A DNA stretch of 64,000 nucleotides from Sphingobium sp. KCTC 72723 (GCF_014280435.1 NZ_CP060388.1:1798001-1862000); one strand, 5' to 3'; shown: positions 40,871 to 49,953, counted from the stretch's first letter. A program made the numbers and translations. Notes: a model not told the origin generated them from the sequence alone.

Positions 40871-42297
40871 CCGTTCAGCCCGCCCGGCAATCCAACGTCG
40901 GTAACCAGCAGGTCGATCCGCGCGCGCGATTGCAAAATGCGCAGCCCCGCCGGCCCGTCACCCGCCTCCAGACAGGCATAGCCCATGTCGCTGAGCGCAT
41001 CGACCATCAGCATCCGCACCGACGGTTCGTCGTCGATGACCAGCACGGTCTGCCCGGCTTCTGCTTCGGCGACCGGATCGGCAATGTCGGCGACATCCTC
41101 CTCCTCATCGCCCCGGTGGCGCGGCAGGTAGATGCACACCATCGTCCCCTGCCCGATTTCGGAATAGATGCGCACATGGCCATGGCTCTGCCGCGCAAAG
41201 CCATAGACCATCGACAGGCCAAGGCCCGTCCCCTGCCCCATCGGCTTGGTCGTGAAAAAGGGATCGAACACCCGGTCGAGAATCGCCTTTTCGATGCCCG
41301 TTCCGGTGTCGCTGGTGCAGACAGTCACATATTGGCCCGGCACCAGCCCATGGTCGCGCGCCGTGCGTTCATCCAGCCAGCGATTGGCCGTCTCGACGGT
41401 GATCGTGCCGCCGTCCGGCATCGCGTCGCGCGCATTGATGCACAGGTTGAGCAGCGCATTTTCCAACTGGTTGGCGTCCACCAGCGCGGGCCACAGGCCG
41501 CCCGCCGCGATCGTCTGCACCTCGATCTGTGGGCCGACCGTGCGGCGCACCAGTTCGGCGAAATCGGTCAGCAGCCGGTTGATGACGATGGGCCTGGGCG
41601 TCAGCGTCTGGCGCCGGGAAAAGGCCAGCAGCCGGTGCGTGAGCGCAGCGGCGCGCCGCGTCGCCCCCTGCCCTGCCGCCAGATAGCGTTCGACATCCGC
41701 CGCCCGCCCCTGCGCCAGCCGCATCCCGATCATTTCGAACGCGCCGGAAATCCCTGCCAGCAGATTGTTGAAATCATGGGCAAGCCCGCCGGTCAACTGC
41801 CCCACAGCTTCCATCTTCTGCGCCTGGCGCAGCGCGGCCTGCACTTCCTCCTGCTCCTCCAGCGCCTGCGCGATTCGCGTTTCCAGCGTTTCGTTCAACA
41901 GGCGCAGCGCCTTTTCCGCGCGAATACGGTCCGTCACATCCTTGAACAGGACAGCCACCTTCCTGTCTTCGAACGCACCGATGCGGAAGGAAGAGACTTC
42001 GAGGAAACGGCCCGTCGCCACCAGTTCGCGCTGGAACCGGATCGGTTCGCCACTATGCAGCACGCTGCCATAAAATTCGACCCAGCCATCGGCTTCGTCC
42101 GGCACCATCTCACGCAATTTCTGGCCGACGACATTGGGGATACCGGCATTGCGTTCATAGGCGGCATTCGCCTCGACATGGATATAGTCGCTCAGTGGTC
42201 CATGCGGCCCATCGAAAAATTCGATGATGCAAAAACCTTCGTCCATCGTCTCGAACAGCGCACGATAGGCGTCTTCGCTTCCCGTCAAACCCGACAT
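40819..42297 (-). CDS. PAS-domain hybrid histidine kinase with frameshifted receiver
   Basis: A 492-residue sensor kinase. A PAS-like domain covers about residues 10-135 (AYRALFETMDEGFCIIEFFDG). A coiled linker leads to the phosphoacceptor block AVGQLTGGLAHDFNNLLAGI, the ATPase N-box NQLENALLNLCINARDAM, and the G-boxes TSDTGTGIEK and GQGTGLGLSMVYG. A receiver starts at VLVIDDEPSVRMLMVDAL and reaches the phosphorylated Asp in LLVTDVGLPGG, then loses frame and ends in 15 unrelated residues. No membrane helix: cytoplasmic. GGGAGAAGG precedes the ATG at 42297. The kinase core looks intact; the receiver cannot work as read. Confidence 0.85.
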   Translation of the reverse strand: MSGLTGSEDAYRALFETMDEGFCIIEFFDGPHGPLSDYIHVEANAAYERNAGIPNVVGQKLREMVPDEADGWVEFYGSVLHSGEPIRFQRELVATGRFLEVSSFRIGAFEDRKVAVLFKDVTDRIRAEKALRLLNETLETRIAQALEEQEEVQAALRQAQKMEAVGQLTGGLAHDFNNLLAGISGAFEMIGMRLAQGRAADVERYLAAGQGATRRAAALTHRLLAFSRRQTLTPRPIVINRLLTDFAELVRRTVGPQIEVQTIAAGGLWPALVDANQLENALLNLCINARDAMPDGGTITVETANRWLDERTARDHGLVPGQYVTVCTSDTGTGIEKAILDRVFDPFFTTKPMGQGTGLGLSMVYGFARQSHGHVRIYSEIGQGTMVCIYLPRHRGDEEEDVADIADPVAEAEAGQTVLVIDDEPSVRMLMVDALSDMGYACLEAGDGPAGLRILQSRARIDLLVTDVGLPGGLNGWRMRRGRYAPVCACCS

Positions 42298-42460
42298 TCC
42301 CGGCCTTCTCCCGCTGCGCTGTCCGCTTGTCGTCCTTCGCACGGGGGCGCCGACCGATAGTTATGTTGTGCGCGTAACGTCCGAAACTGCAACTGTTTCC
42401 CCGGCAACCAGATATTCCCGCCGCTTGCGATTTTCGGGCAATGGCGCGACAGGGAAGGCC

Positions 42461-44914
42461 ATGACCGCGCTTCCCATCCTTGCCGTGCTGCCCGACCTGC
42501 TCGCCGCGTTGCGCACAGGCAGCAATGCCGTGCTGGTCGCCCCGCCGGGCGCTGGCAAGACGACGGCGGTCGCGCCTGCATTGCTGGACCAGCCATGGTG
42601 CGACGGGCAGGTCTTGCTGCTTTCGCCCCGTCGCCTCGCCGCGCGCGCGGCGGCGGAACGCATCGCCGAAATGCTGGGCGAACAGCCCGGCTGCACGGTC
42701 GGCTATGCCACGCGGATGGACAGCAAGATGTCGGCGCGCACCCGCCTGCTGGTGCTGACCGAGGGCATTTTCGTGCGGCGGATACAGGACGACCCGGAGC
42801 TTTCGGGCGTATCGGCGGTATTGTTCGACGAAGTGCATGAGCGCAGCCTGGACAGCGATTTCGGGCTGGCACTGGCGCTGGACGCACAGGAAGCGCTGCG
42901 CCCCGACCTGCGCATCGTGCCGATGTCGGCGACGCTGGACGGCGCGCGCTTTGCCGCACTGCTTGCCAATGACGAACGATCCGCGCCGGTGATCGAGAGC
43001 GAGGGGCGGATCCAGCCGCTGGAATTGCGCCACATCGGTCGTAACGCGGAGAAGAAGATCGAGGATGAAATGGCCGCCGCCATTCGCCGCGCGCTAAGCG
43101 AAGAAGCGACGGGCGACCTGCTCGCTTTTCTGCCCGGCGTGCGCGAAATTGAGCGCACCGCCGAACGAATCGAAGGCAGCGGCTGCGAGGTCCATATGCT
43201 GCACGGCTCGCTCGACCCCGGCGCGCAGCGGGCTGCGATCCGCCCCGCCCGCTCCGGCGCACGGAAAGTCATTCTGGCCACCAGCATCGCCGAAACCAGC
43301 CTGACCATCGATGGCGTGCGGATCGTGGTGGACAGCGGCCTTGCCCGGCGGCCCCGCTATGACCGGGCGGCGGGCGTCACCCGGCTGGTGACCGAACGCG
43401 CCAGCCAGGCATCGGCCACACAGCGCGCGGGCCGCGCCGCGCGGCAACGGCCCGGCGTCGCATACCGCCTGTGGGAAGCGGCGGCCAATGCGGGGATGCT
43501 CCCGTTCGACCCACCCGAAATCCTTGAAAGCGACCTGTCGAGCCTGCTGCTCGATTGCGCCTTATGGGGGGTAAGCGACCCGACGACGCTGCGCTGGCTC
43601 GACCCGCCACCCGCCGCCGCCATCGCCGAAGCCCGCGCGCGGCTGACCGTGCTGGAGGCGCTGGACGATGACGAACGCATCACGGCGCATGGCAAGGCGC
43701 TGGCGAAACTGCCCTTGTCGCCGCGTATCGCCCATATGCTGGTGCGCGCGGGCGAACGCGGCATGGCGCAGACGGCGGCGGAAGTCGCGGTGTTGCTGGG
43801 CGAACGCGGCATCGGCGGACAGGACACCGACCTGACGCTGCGCCTGCAACGCTGGCGGCGCGAAAGCGGCAAGCGGGCGGATGCGGGCCGGGCTTTGGCG
43901 AAACGCTGGGCGCGCCTCGTCGGGGGAGCGTCGCCGCAAAGCGTGACGCAGGATACCGGCCTCTGCCTCGCGCTCGCCTTCCCCGATCGCGTGGCCAAAC
44001 GCCGCTCCGCCGATGGCGCGGACTGGGCCAGCGTGGGCGGGCGCGGCTTTCGGCTCGATCCGCTCTCTCCACTGGCGCAGGAGGAATGGCTGGCCGTGGG
44101 CGAAGTGCAGGGCAGCGCGGCGGGCGCGCGCATCCTGTCCGCTGCGCCGATCGCCGAAGCCGACGTGCTGGCGCTGTTTCCCGACCGTATCGCCACGACT
44201 CGCACCGTCCGCTTCCGCCCCGCCAATGGCGGCATCGAAGCGCTGCGCGAACGGCGATTGGGGGCGGTGCGGCTGTCCTCCGGCTCCGACGACCGGCCCG
44301 ATCCCGACGCCGTGGTCACCGCGCTAATCGACGGCGTGCGGCAGGGTGGCCTTGGCCTGCTGCCCTGGTCGGACGCCGCCCTTTCATTGCGCATAAGGGC
44401 GACCTTTGCGAACTTCCAGCCCTTGTCCGACGATGCGTTGATCGCCACGCTCGACGACTGGCTCCCCACCCTGCTGGCGGGCAAGCGCCGCCTGTCCGAC
44501 ATCGACCGATCGCAACTGTCCGGCGTGTTGGACGGCCTGATCGGTTGGGACGGCAAGCAACAGGTCGATCGCCTCGCCCCGCCCGATTTCCGTTCCCCCG
44601 CTGGCAGCACCCACGCCATCGATTATGCCGCCGAAGGCGGCCCGCGCGTCGAATTGCGGGTGCAGGCGCTTTACGGCCTGTCGGACCACCCCACCGTGGG
44701 CAGCGAACGCATCCCGCTTGTCCTTTCCCTCACCTCCCCCGCCGGACGCCCGATCCAGACGACCCGCGACCTGCCGGGCTTCTGGGCAGGTAACTGGCGC
44801 GACGTGGCCAAGGAAATGCGCGGGCGTTATCCGCGCCACCCCTGGCCCGACGATCCCGCCGGGGCCAGCGCGACATTGCGCACCAAAAACGCCGATGCCC
44901 GGACCCGCTCTTGA
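42461..44914 (+). CDS. hrpB: ATP-dependent helicase HrpB
   Basis: An 817-residue DEAH-type RNA helicase. Walker A is APPGAGKTT (about residues 28-36), motif II is LFDEVHERS, motif III is MSATLDG, and motif VI is TQRAGRAAR. The long C-terminal region carries the HrpB-specific domain (ANFQPLSDDALIATLDDWLPTLL, then APPDFRSPAGSTHAIDY). Its RNA target is not settled. The ATG at 42461 follows AGGGAAGGCC. It is divergent from the broken kinase and leads a co-directional run to spt. Confidence 0.93.
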   Translation: MTALPILAVLPDLLAALRTGSNAVLVAPPGAGKTTAVAPALLDQPWCDGQVLLLSPRRLAARAAAERIAEMLGEQPGCTVGYATRMDSKMSARTRLLVLTEGIFVRRIQDDPELSGVSAVLFDEVHERSLDSDFGLALALDAQEALRPDLRIVPMSATLDGARFAALLANDERSAPVIESEGRIQPLELRHIGRNAEKKIEDEMAAAIRRALSEEATGDLLAFLPGVREIERTAERIEGSGCEVHMLHGSLDPGAQRAAIRPARSGARKVILATSIAETSLTIDGVRIVVDSGLARRPRYDRAAGVTRLVTERASQASATQRAGRAARQRPGVAYRLWEAAANAGMLPFDPPEILESDLSSLLLDCALWGVSDPTTLRWLDPPPAAAIAEARARLTVLEALDDDERITAHGKALAKLPLSPRIAHMLVRAGERGMAQTAAEVAVLLGERGIGGQDTDLTLRLQRWRRESGKRADAGRALAKRWARLVGGASPQSVTQDTGLCLALAFPDRVAKRRSADGADWASVGGRGFRLDPLSPLAQEEWLAVGEVQGSAAGARILSAAPIAEADVLALFPDRIATTRTVRFRPANGGIEALRERRLGAVRLSSGSDDRPDPDAVVTALIDGVRQGGLGLLPWSDAALSLRIRATFANFQPLSDDALIATLDDWLPTLLAGKRRLSDIDRSQLSGVLDGLIGWDGKQQVDRLAPPDFRSPAGSTHAIDYAAEGGPRVELRVQALYGLSDHPTVGSERIPLVLSLTSPAGRPIQTTRDLPGFWAGNWRDVAKEMRGRYPRHPWPDDPAGASATLRTKNADARTRS

Positions 44915-44969
44915 CTTGACCGCGCCCGCTGGTGCAACGCAGCATGACGATTTACGGAGTCCCATCGCG

Positions 44970-45248
44970 ATGACCGCGCGCATATACCAGAACCAGAAGA
45001 ACGCCCTCCAATCGGGCAAGGCACTGACCCATAAATGGGTGCTGGAATATGCGCCTGCGGAAGCCAAGCAGGCCGACCCGCTGACCGGCTGGGCCGGTTC
45101 GGGCGATACGCAGCAACAGGTGAAGCTCAGCTTCCCGTCGCAGGACGCGGCGATCGCCTATGCCGACAAACAGGGCATTGCCTATACCGTCATAGCGACC
45201 CCCGCCAAAACGCTGAAATTGCAGGCCTACGCCGACAACTTCCGGTAA
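44970..45248 (+). CDS. NDUFS4-like complex I accessory subunit
   Basis: A 92-residue protein starting MTARIYQNQKNALQSGKALTHKWVLEYAPAEAKQADPLTGWAGSGDTQQQV, which matches the NDUFS4/AQDQ (18 kDa) family of complex I (PF04800). The central WAGSGDTQQQVKLSFPSQDAAIAYA is diagnostic. In alphaproteobacteria this accessory subunit is encoded away from the main nuo operon, as here. It binds NADH dehydrogenase at the cytoplasmic arm. It lies between hrpB and acp with 55- and 119-base gaps. Confidence 0.9.
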   Translation: MTARIYQNQKNALQSGKALTHKWVLEYAPAEAKQADPLTGWAGSGDTQQQVKLSFPSQDAAIAYADKQGIAYTVIATPAKTLKLQAYADNFR

Positions 45249-45367
45249 CGGCACGCCAACATGGTGCAATTTCGGGCGCGATGCTGCCCGATTACTGCCT
45301 TATTCCCTTGCCAAAGAGCCGCCTTGAGCGGCAAAAGCCGTGCTTTGGCGGAAAGACAGAAGTACAA

Positions 45368-45616
45368 ATGACGGATCGCACCGAAATTTTCGACAGCATC
45401 GCGGCGCAAGTCGCTCCCTTCAACAAGAAGGGCGTCGAACTGACCGAGGCCACCAGCTTTGCCGGCGACCTGGAATGGGACAGCCTGACCGTCATGGACT
45501 TCGTCGCCGCGATCGAAGACGAATTTGACATTCTGATCACCATGAACATGCAGGCGGAAATCGAAACCGTCGGCCAATTGGTCGATGCTGTCGCCAAGCT
45601 GAAAACGCAACAATAA
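45368..45616 (+). CDS. Acyl carrier protein dedicated to sphingolipid synthesis (inferred)
   Basis: An 82-residue acyl carrier protein. The phosphopantetheine site is LEWDSLTVMDFVAAIEDEF, with Ser39 as the modified residue, in place of the usual DSLD of AcpP. It is acidic and four-helical like other carrier proteins but too different to be the fatty-acid AcpP. It is 131 bases upstream of spt, the same order as the acp-spt pairs known in Caulobacter and sphingomonads, so it probably presents the acyl chain to serine palmitoyltransferase. Confidence 0.85.
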   Translation: MTDRTEIFDSIAAQVAPFNKKGVELTEATSFAGDLEWDSLTVMDFVAAIEDEFDILITMNMQAEIETVGQLVDAVAKLKTQQ

Positions 45617-45625
45617 GAACAACAC

Positions 45626-45728
45626 CCGTTCGCCCTGAGCGAAGTCGAAGGGCATCGCTGAGCGAAGGCGAAGCAAAGAGCCTCGGCTCCGCTCGGACAA
45701 GGGCTTCGACTTCGCTCAGCCCGAACGG
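45626..45728. repeat. Dispersed inverted repeat, copy 2
   Basis: Arms starting CCGTTCGCCCTGAGCGAAGT at 45626 and ending with the matching TTCGCTCAGCCCGAACGG at 45728 form a hairpin with arms of about 28 bases. The same element lies at 29783-29880. It fills the acp-spt gap, so the message of this operon must carry a large hairpin between the two genes. Confidence 0.87.
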
Positions 45729-45747
45729 TTTTGGGATAAATGAGATC

Positions 45748-46974
45748 ATGACCGACGCCGCCACGCCGACCCGCGACCTTTTCTCCAAATTCGATCCCCT
45801 GATCGCCGAGCGCGAAGCGTTGCTGGCGACCGGCGTGCGCGACCCCTTTGCCATCGTGATGGAACAGGTGCTGTCGCCCACCCGCGCAATCATCAAGGGC
45901 AAGGAAACGATACTGCTCGGCACCTATAATTATATGGGCATGACCTTCGACCCGGATGTGGTCGCAGCGGGCAAGCTGGCGCTGGACGATTATGGCGCTG
46001 GCACGACCGGCAGCCGCGTGCTGAACGGCACCTATCAGGGCCATGCCGAGGTTGAGACCGCCCTGCGCGAATTTTACGGCACCAGCGGCGCGATGGTCTT
46101 TTCGACTGGCTATCAGGCCAATCTGGGCGTCATTTCGACGCTGGCGGGCAAGGGCGACTATGTCGTGCTGGATGCCGACAGCCATGCGTCCATCTATGAC
46201 GGCTGCTTCCTGGGCGACGCGGACATCGTGCGTTTTCGTCACAACAGCGTCGAGGATCTGGACAAGCGGCTGGGTCGCCTGCCCGCCGACGCGCTGAAAC
46301 TGGTGGTGCTGGAGGGCGTCTATTCGATGCTGGGCGACATTGCCCCGCTGCCCGCCATGGTCGCGGCGATCCGCAAGCATCCCAATTGCATGATCCTTGT
46401 CGATGAAGCCCATGGCATGGGCTTTTTCGGTGCCAATGGCCGGGGCGTCTATGAGGAACAGGGCGTCGAGGACGATGTCGACTTCGTCGTCGGCACCTTT
46501 TCCAAATCGGTCGGCACGGTCGGCGGTTTCTGCGTCTCCAACCATCCCAAGTTCGAGATATTGCGGCTGGTCTGCCGCCCCTATGTGTTCACCGCGTCGC
46601 TGCCGCCCAGCGTCGTCGCGACTGCCGCGACCAGCATCCGCAAGCTGATGCACGCAGGCGAAAAGCGCGCGCATCTGTGGAAGAACAGCAAGCGGCTGCA
46701 TCAGGGGCTGACCGATCTGGGCTTCAAGCTGGGGACGGCCACGCCGCAATCGGCGATCATCGCCGTCATCCTGACCGATCAGGCACAGGCGGTCGCGATC
46801 TGGCAGACGCTGCTGGAACTGGGCCTGTACGTCAACATGGCCCGCCCGCCCGCAACCCCGGCCGGCACCTTCCTGCTGCGCTGCTCGCTATGCGCGGACC
46901 ATAGCGATGAGCAGGTCGAACAGATTATCGGCATGTTCGAAACGGCGGGCAAGGCGACGGGTGCGATTGGCTGA
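45748..46974 (+). CDS. spt: Serine palmitoyltransferase
   Basis: A 408-residue PLP enzyme of the alpha-oxoamine synthase family that joins serine and an acyl thioester to 3-ketosphinganine, the first step of sphingolipid synthesis. LLGTYNYMGMTFDPDVVAAG and YGAGTTGSRVLNGTYQGH are substrate loops, VDEAHGMGFFG holds the cofactor Asp and His, and TFSKSVGTVGG carries the PLP Lys253. It is soluble, with no membrane helix, as in Sphingomonas and unlike eukaryotes. The acp partner lies upstream. Related enzymes (KBL, BioF, HemA) are less likely, given the VMEQVLSPTRAIIKGKE N-terminus and the acp neighbour. Confidence 0.93.
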   Translation: MTDAATPTRDLFSKFDPLIAEREALLATGVRDPFAIVMEQVLSPTRAIIKGKETILLGTYNYMGMTFDPDVVAAGKLALDDYGAGTTGSRVLNGTYQGHAEVETALREFYGTSGAMVFSTGYQANLGVISTLAGKGDYVVLDADSHASIYDGCFLGDADIVRFRHNSVEDLDKRLGRLPADALKLVVLEGVYSMLGDIAPLPAMVAAIRKHPNCMILVDEAHGMGFFGANGRGVYEEQGVEDDVDFVVGTFSKSVGTVGGFCVSNHPKFEILRLVCRPYVFTASLPPSVVATAATSIRKLMHAGEKRAHLWKNSKRLHQGLTDLGFKLGTATPQSAIIAVILTDQAQAVAIWQTLLELGLYVNMARPPATPAGTFLLRCSLCADHSDEQVEQIIGMFETAGKATGAIG

Positions 46975-47063
46975 ATCCGTGGCGCGCGGGATCAACGTGC
47001 GCTGATGGAACTTTTCAACGACCCTGTTTCGTCTTGATGGCTGCTGGGATAGTGTGAAGGACG

Positions 47064-49055
47064 ATGGCAGACAGCGACAGCATGGATGGTGACGACAAAG
47101 GGTGGCGCGCAGCGGCGCGGCGCCTGTTGCCGTTGCTGATCGTTATCCTGCTGATCGGATCGCTCGGCGCGCTGCTCTACAGCGCCAGCAGCGCGTCGCA
47201 GGACCATGATCGCGCTCTGGCCGAACAGCGGCGCAGTTTCCAGATCATCGTGCTGGCACGCGCGTTCGAGGCGCGCACCGCCCGCGCCGAAGTGACGCTG
47301 GCCCGCTATGTCATCAGCCTGGACCCGGACACTGGCCGCCTGTTTCAGGACCAGTGGCGGTCCGCCGCCACGCTGCTCAAGACGCTGACCTACGCCACTC
47401 GGTCGACCGGATGGCAACGCGGTAATGTGGAAGCGTTGCAATATGCGTTCGAGCAGCGCGGCAAGACGCTGAACGAAATCGGCCTGCGCACTACCTATGA
47501 CCAGAAGATGTCGGCGCTGGGCCGCTTCCATCAGGCGGGCAGTTCGCAGGATCTGCGTCGCATCACTGCGCTGCTCGACCAGGTGATACAGGCGGAAAAT
47601 GCGCGATTGCGCGAACGCAGCCTGGCCGTGACGCTGGCAGGTGACCGCACGGAATTTGTGGGCAAGACGTCGCGCCTGCTGGGGCTGGCACTGTTGATCT
47701 GCGTGCTGTTCGCCGCATGGTTTGCCAATATCGCCTACAAGGACCGGCGCACCGCGCGGCGGCTGGCGGACATGGAAACCGAACGGGCCGACCGACTGGA
47801 CGAAGCCGTCCGCGCGCGCACCGCTGAACTGAGCGAAGCCTATCAACAGTTGCAGCAGGAATCGACCGACCGGGCAGCGGCGGAGGAAAATCTGCGGCAG
47901 ATGCACAAAATGGACGCCGTTGGTCAGTTGACCGGCGGCATCGCGCATGATTTCAACAATATGCTCGCGGTCGTGGTCGGCGGGCTGGAACTGGCGAAGC
48001 GCAATATCCGCCTGAAACCGCAGGATGCTGCCCGCCACCTCGACAATGCGATGGACGGGGCCAATCGCGCCGCTGCACTGACGCGCCGCCTGCTCGCCTT
48101 TGCACGGGCCGAACCGCTGCTGCCCAGCGCTGTCGATCCCGACGCTTTGCTGACCGGCATGGCGGACCTGATCGACCGGACGATCGGCGACCAGATCAAG
48201 GTCGCGTTCGAGCATAAAGCAAGCGGCTGGCACATTTTCGTCGATCAGCACCAAATGGAAAATGCGATCCTGAACCTGTGCGTCAATGCGCGCGACGCCA
48301 TGGACGGGCGGGGCCATCTGACCATCATAACGGGTCAGGCGACACTGGCGGCGGGCGATGTCGGCGATTGCGCGGCGGGCGACTATGTCATGCTGACCGT
48401 TGGCGATGACGGATGCGGCATGAGCGCGGACGTGCTGACCCGCGTGTTCGAACCCTTCTTCACCACCAAGCCGGTAGGTAAGGGGACTGGGCTTGGCCTC
48501 AGCCAGATTTTCGGGCTGGTGCGCCAGTGTGCCGGGGAAATCCGTATCGAATCCACGCCGGGCGCAGGCACGAGCGTCCATATCTACCTGCCTCGCCGGG
48601 CAGTCGAAGCGGATGCCGTGACCAGCCGTGCGACCGGCACGGAACGCGCGCCGGTGCGGCACCCGCCCACCCGCATATTGGTGGTGGAGGATGATCCGCG
48701 CGTGCTGAACCAGACGATGGCGGCGCTGGGCGAACTGGGTCACCTGCCCATCGCCTGCGACCATCCATCGAAGGCGGCGCGGCTGCTCGACAATAATGCC
48801 GACATCAGCCTGATCATCAGCGACGTGTTGATGCCCGACATGACCGGGCCGGAAATGATCAAGGCGCTGCCCGCCGCCTATGCCGACCTGCCAGTATTGT
48901 TCGTCACCGGCTATGCGGGCGACAGTATGGACAGTGCCGACTTTGCGGGCCACGACGTGTTGCGCAAGCCCTATACGCTGCTGGCGCTGGGCAATGCCCT
49001 GTCCACCGCGCTCAGCGGATCGCGCCACCCCGGAACAGCGCAGGCAGCAGAGTGA
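47064..49055 (+). CDS. Membrane-bound hybrid histidine kinase
   Basis: A 663-residue sensor kinase. Two membrane helices (about residues 21-43 and 214-236) enclose a helical periplasmic sensor of about 170 residues. A coiled coil follows, then the phosphoacceptor block AVGQLTGGIAHDFNNMLAVVVGG, the N-box HQMENAILNLCVNARDAM, the G-boxes GDDGCGMSAD and GKGTGLGLSQIFG, and a complete receiver (LVVEDDPRVLN, Asp in ISDVLMPDMTGPEM, Thr in VTGYAGD, Lys in RKPYT). It is closely related in its core to the broken kinase at 40.8-42.3 kb, though that one is cytoplasmic. No partner regulator is adjacent. Confidence 0.9.
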   Translation: MADSDSMDGDDKGWRAAARRLLPLLIVILLIGSLGALLYSASSASQDHDRALAEQRRSFQIIVLARAFEARTARAEVTLARYVISLDPDTGRLFQDQWRSAATLLKTLTYATRSTGWQRGNVEALQYAFEQRGKTLNEIGLRTTYDQKMSALGRFHQAGSSQDLRRITALLDQVIQAENARLRERSLAVTLAGDRTEFVGKTSRLLGLALLICVLFAAWFANIAYKDRRTARRLADMETERADRLDEAVRARTAELSEAYQQLQQESTDRAAAEENLRQMHKMDAVGQLTGGIAHDFNNMLAVVVGGLELAKRNIRLKPQDAARHLDNAMDGANRAAALTRRLLAFARAEPLLPSAVDPDALLTGMADLIDRTIGDQIKVAFEHKASGWHIFVDQHQMENAILNLCVNARDAMDGRGHLTIITGQATLAAGDVGDCAAGDYVMLTVGDDGCGMSADVLTRVFEPFFTTKPVGKGTGLGLSQIFGLVRQCAGEIRIESTPGAGTSVHIYLPRRAVEADAVTSRATGTERAPVRHPPTRILVVEDDPRVLNQTMAALGELGHLPIACDHPSKAARLLDNNADISLIISDVLMPDMTGPEMIKALPAAYADLPVLFVTGYAGDSMDSADFAGHDVLRKPYTLLALGNALSTALSGSRHPGTAQAAE

Positions 49056-49887
49056 CCGCGCCCAGCAGCGGCCAGCGCCGCTGCCAAGGCTTGATCGTGA
49101 TCGCGGTCCCCGCATGGCGGTTGATCTTCCACGCCAGATAGTCGATCCCGCCCGCATAGGTGAAACTGGCCTTAGCCAGGCGCATCACCGACAGATATTT
49201 TCCGCGTCGTTGCAGCGCGCGCCAGTGCGCCTGCGGCTGCGACAGCGAAGTAGACAGTCCCATCGCCATCGCGGCATCCCCGAAGCGGCGATAGCGGTCC
49301 GGGTCCGCATCCACGATCGACACCGACCGCCCTTTCCGTTCGGCCCGCAGTTCGGCATTATAGGTGAGCGTAAAGCCCGTGCGCCACAGCGCCAGCACGT
49401 CGCCTTCCTCGCTCATGGGCCGGGCCAGCGACAGCAAAGTCGGCGCGGCCTGCGCCACCGCCGCAACGGCGCGTTGCCGCGACACATCGTCCGCCGCCCA
49501 TAACAAGCGTGACGGCTGGGCAAAGCGCGCCCATAGCGACACATTGTCCGCTTGCGCGCTGTTCAGCCGGGCAAAGTCGGCTTCGGACAGCACTGCATAT
49601 TTGGCGATCAGCCCCTGATGTTCGAACGGAAATACATTGGGAGGGATCAGCCGATTGGCCCGCGCCAGCCAGCTTTTGCCATAGGTTGCGGGATAATCCG
49701 ACACGATCAGGTAGAAATCGAGCATCAACCCATCGAGGTTCGCCTCCCGCAGGCAGGAGCCGTAGAATAGCACGGCGCGCGCGGCCTGGGGATATTGAGC
49801 CGCCAGCGCCCCGGCCATCGCCGCTGCGCGGGGATCGGCGGGGGCGGTCAGTTCAGCGGTGACGAGCGAGAGCAAGGTTTCAGGCAT
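49012..49887 (-). CDS. Putative TAM41-like nucleotidyltransferase-fold protein
   Basis: A 291-residue soluble protein of unclear family. VLFYGSCLREANLDGLMLDFYLIVSDYPATYGKSW (about residues 39-73) has the Gly-Ser start of a nucleotidyltransferase fold followed by Asp57 and Asp64, and the order of Gly-Ser, MLDFYLIV, a following Asp and an Asn-rich stretch (ANRLIPPNVFPFEH) resembles TAM41-type CDP-diacylglycerol synthases. No DxD motif in standard spacing, so activity is uncertain. A start at 49887 (MPETLLS) is preceded by TAAGGCG. It overlaps the kinase end by 44 bases and lies 2 kb from spt, suggesting lipid work. Confidence 0.5.
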   Translation of the reverse strand: MPETLLSLVTAELTAPADPRAAAMAGALAAQYPQAARAVLFYGSCLREANLDGLMLDFYLIVSDYPATYGKSWLARANRLIPPNVFPFEHQGLIAKYAVLSEADFARLNSAQADNVSLWARFAQPSRLLWAADDVSRQRAVAAVAQAAPTLLSLARPMSEEGDVLALWRTGFTLTYNAELRAERKGRSVSIVDADPDRYRRFGDAAMAMGLSTSLSQPQAHWRALQRRGKYLSVMRLAKASFTYAGGIDYLAWKINRHAGTAITIKPWQRRWPLLGAVTLLPALFRGGAIR

Positions 49888-49900
49888 CGCCAAACGCCTT

Positions 49901-49953
49901 AGAGCATCGCGCAGAAAAGTGGGAATTGCTTTTCTGCTCAAAAAAGCAAAAGC
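49901..49953. repeat. AGAGCATCGCGCAGAAAAGTGG-type dispersed repeat
   Basis: The block begins AGAGCATCGCGCAGAAAAGT and contains the stem GCAGAAAAG (49911-49919) with CTTTTCTGC (49929-49937). Elements of this wording are common between genes in many alphaproteobacteria. Here it sits just upstream of the nucleotidyltransferase-like gene, in a 211-base divergent gap that otherwise shows only an A/T-richer leader before 50099. Confidence 0.65.

Noticed and set aside
45626..45728. Possible small RNA or CRISPR-like repeat between acp and spt
   Set aside because: There is one inverted pair, not direct repeats with spacers, and the same unit recurs at 29.8 kb as an extragenic repeat.
45748..46974. 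2-amino-3-ketobutyrate CoA ligase or BioF instead of serine palmitoyltransferase
   Set aside because: These share the fold, but the dedicated carrier-protein gene upstream and the N-terminal block favour serine palmitoyltransferase.
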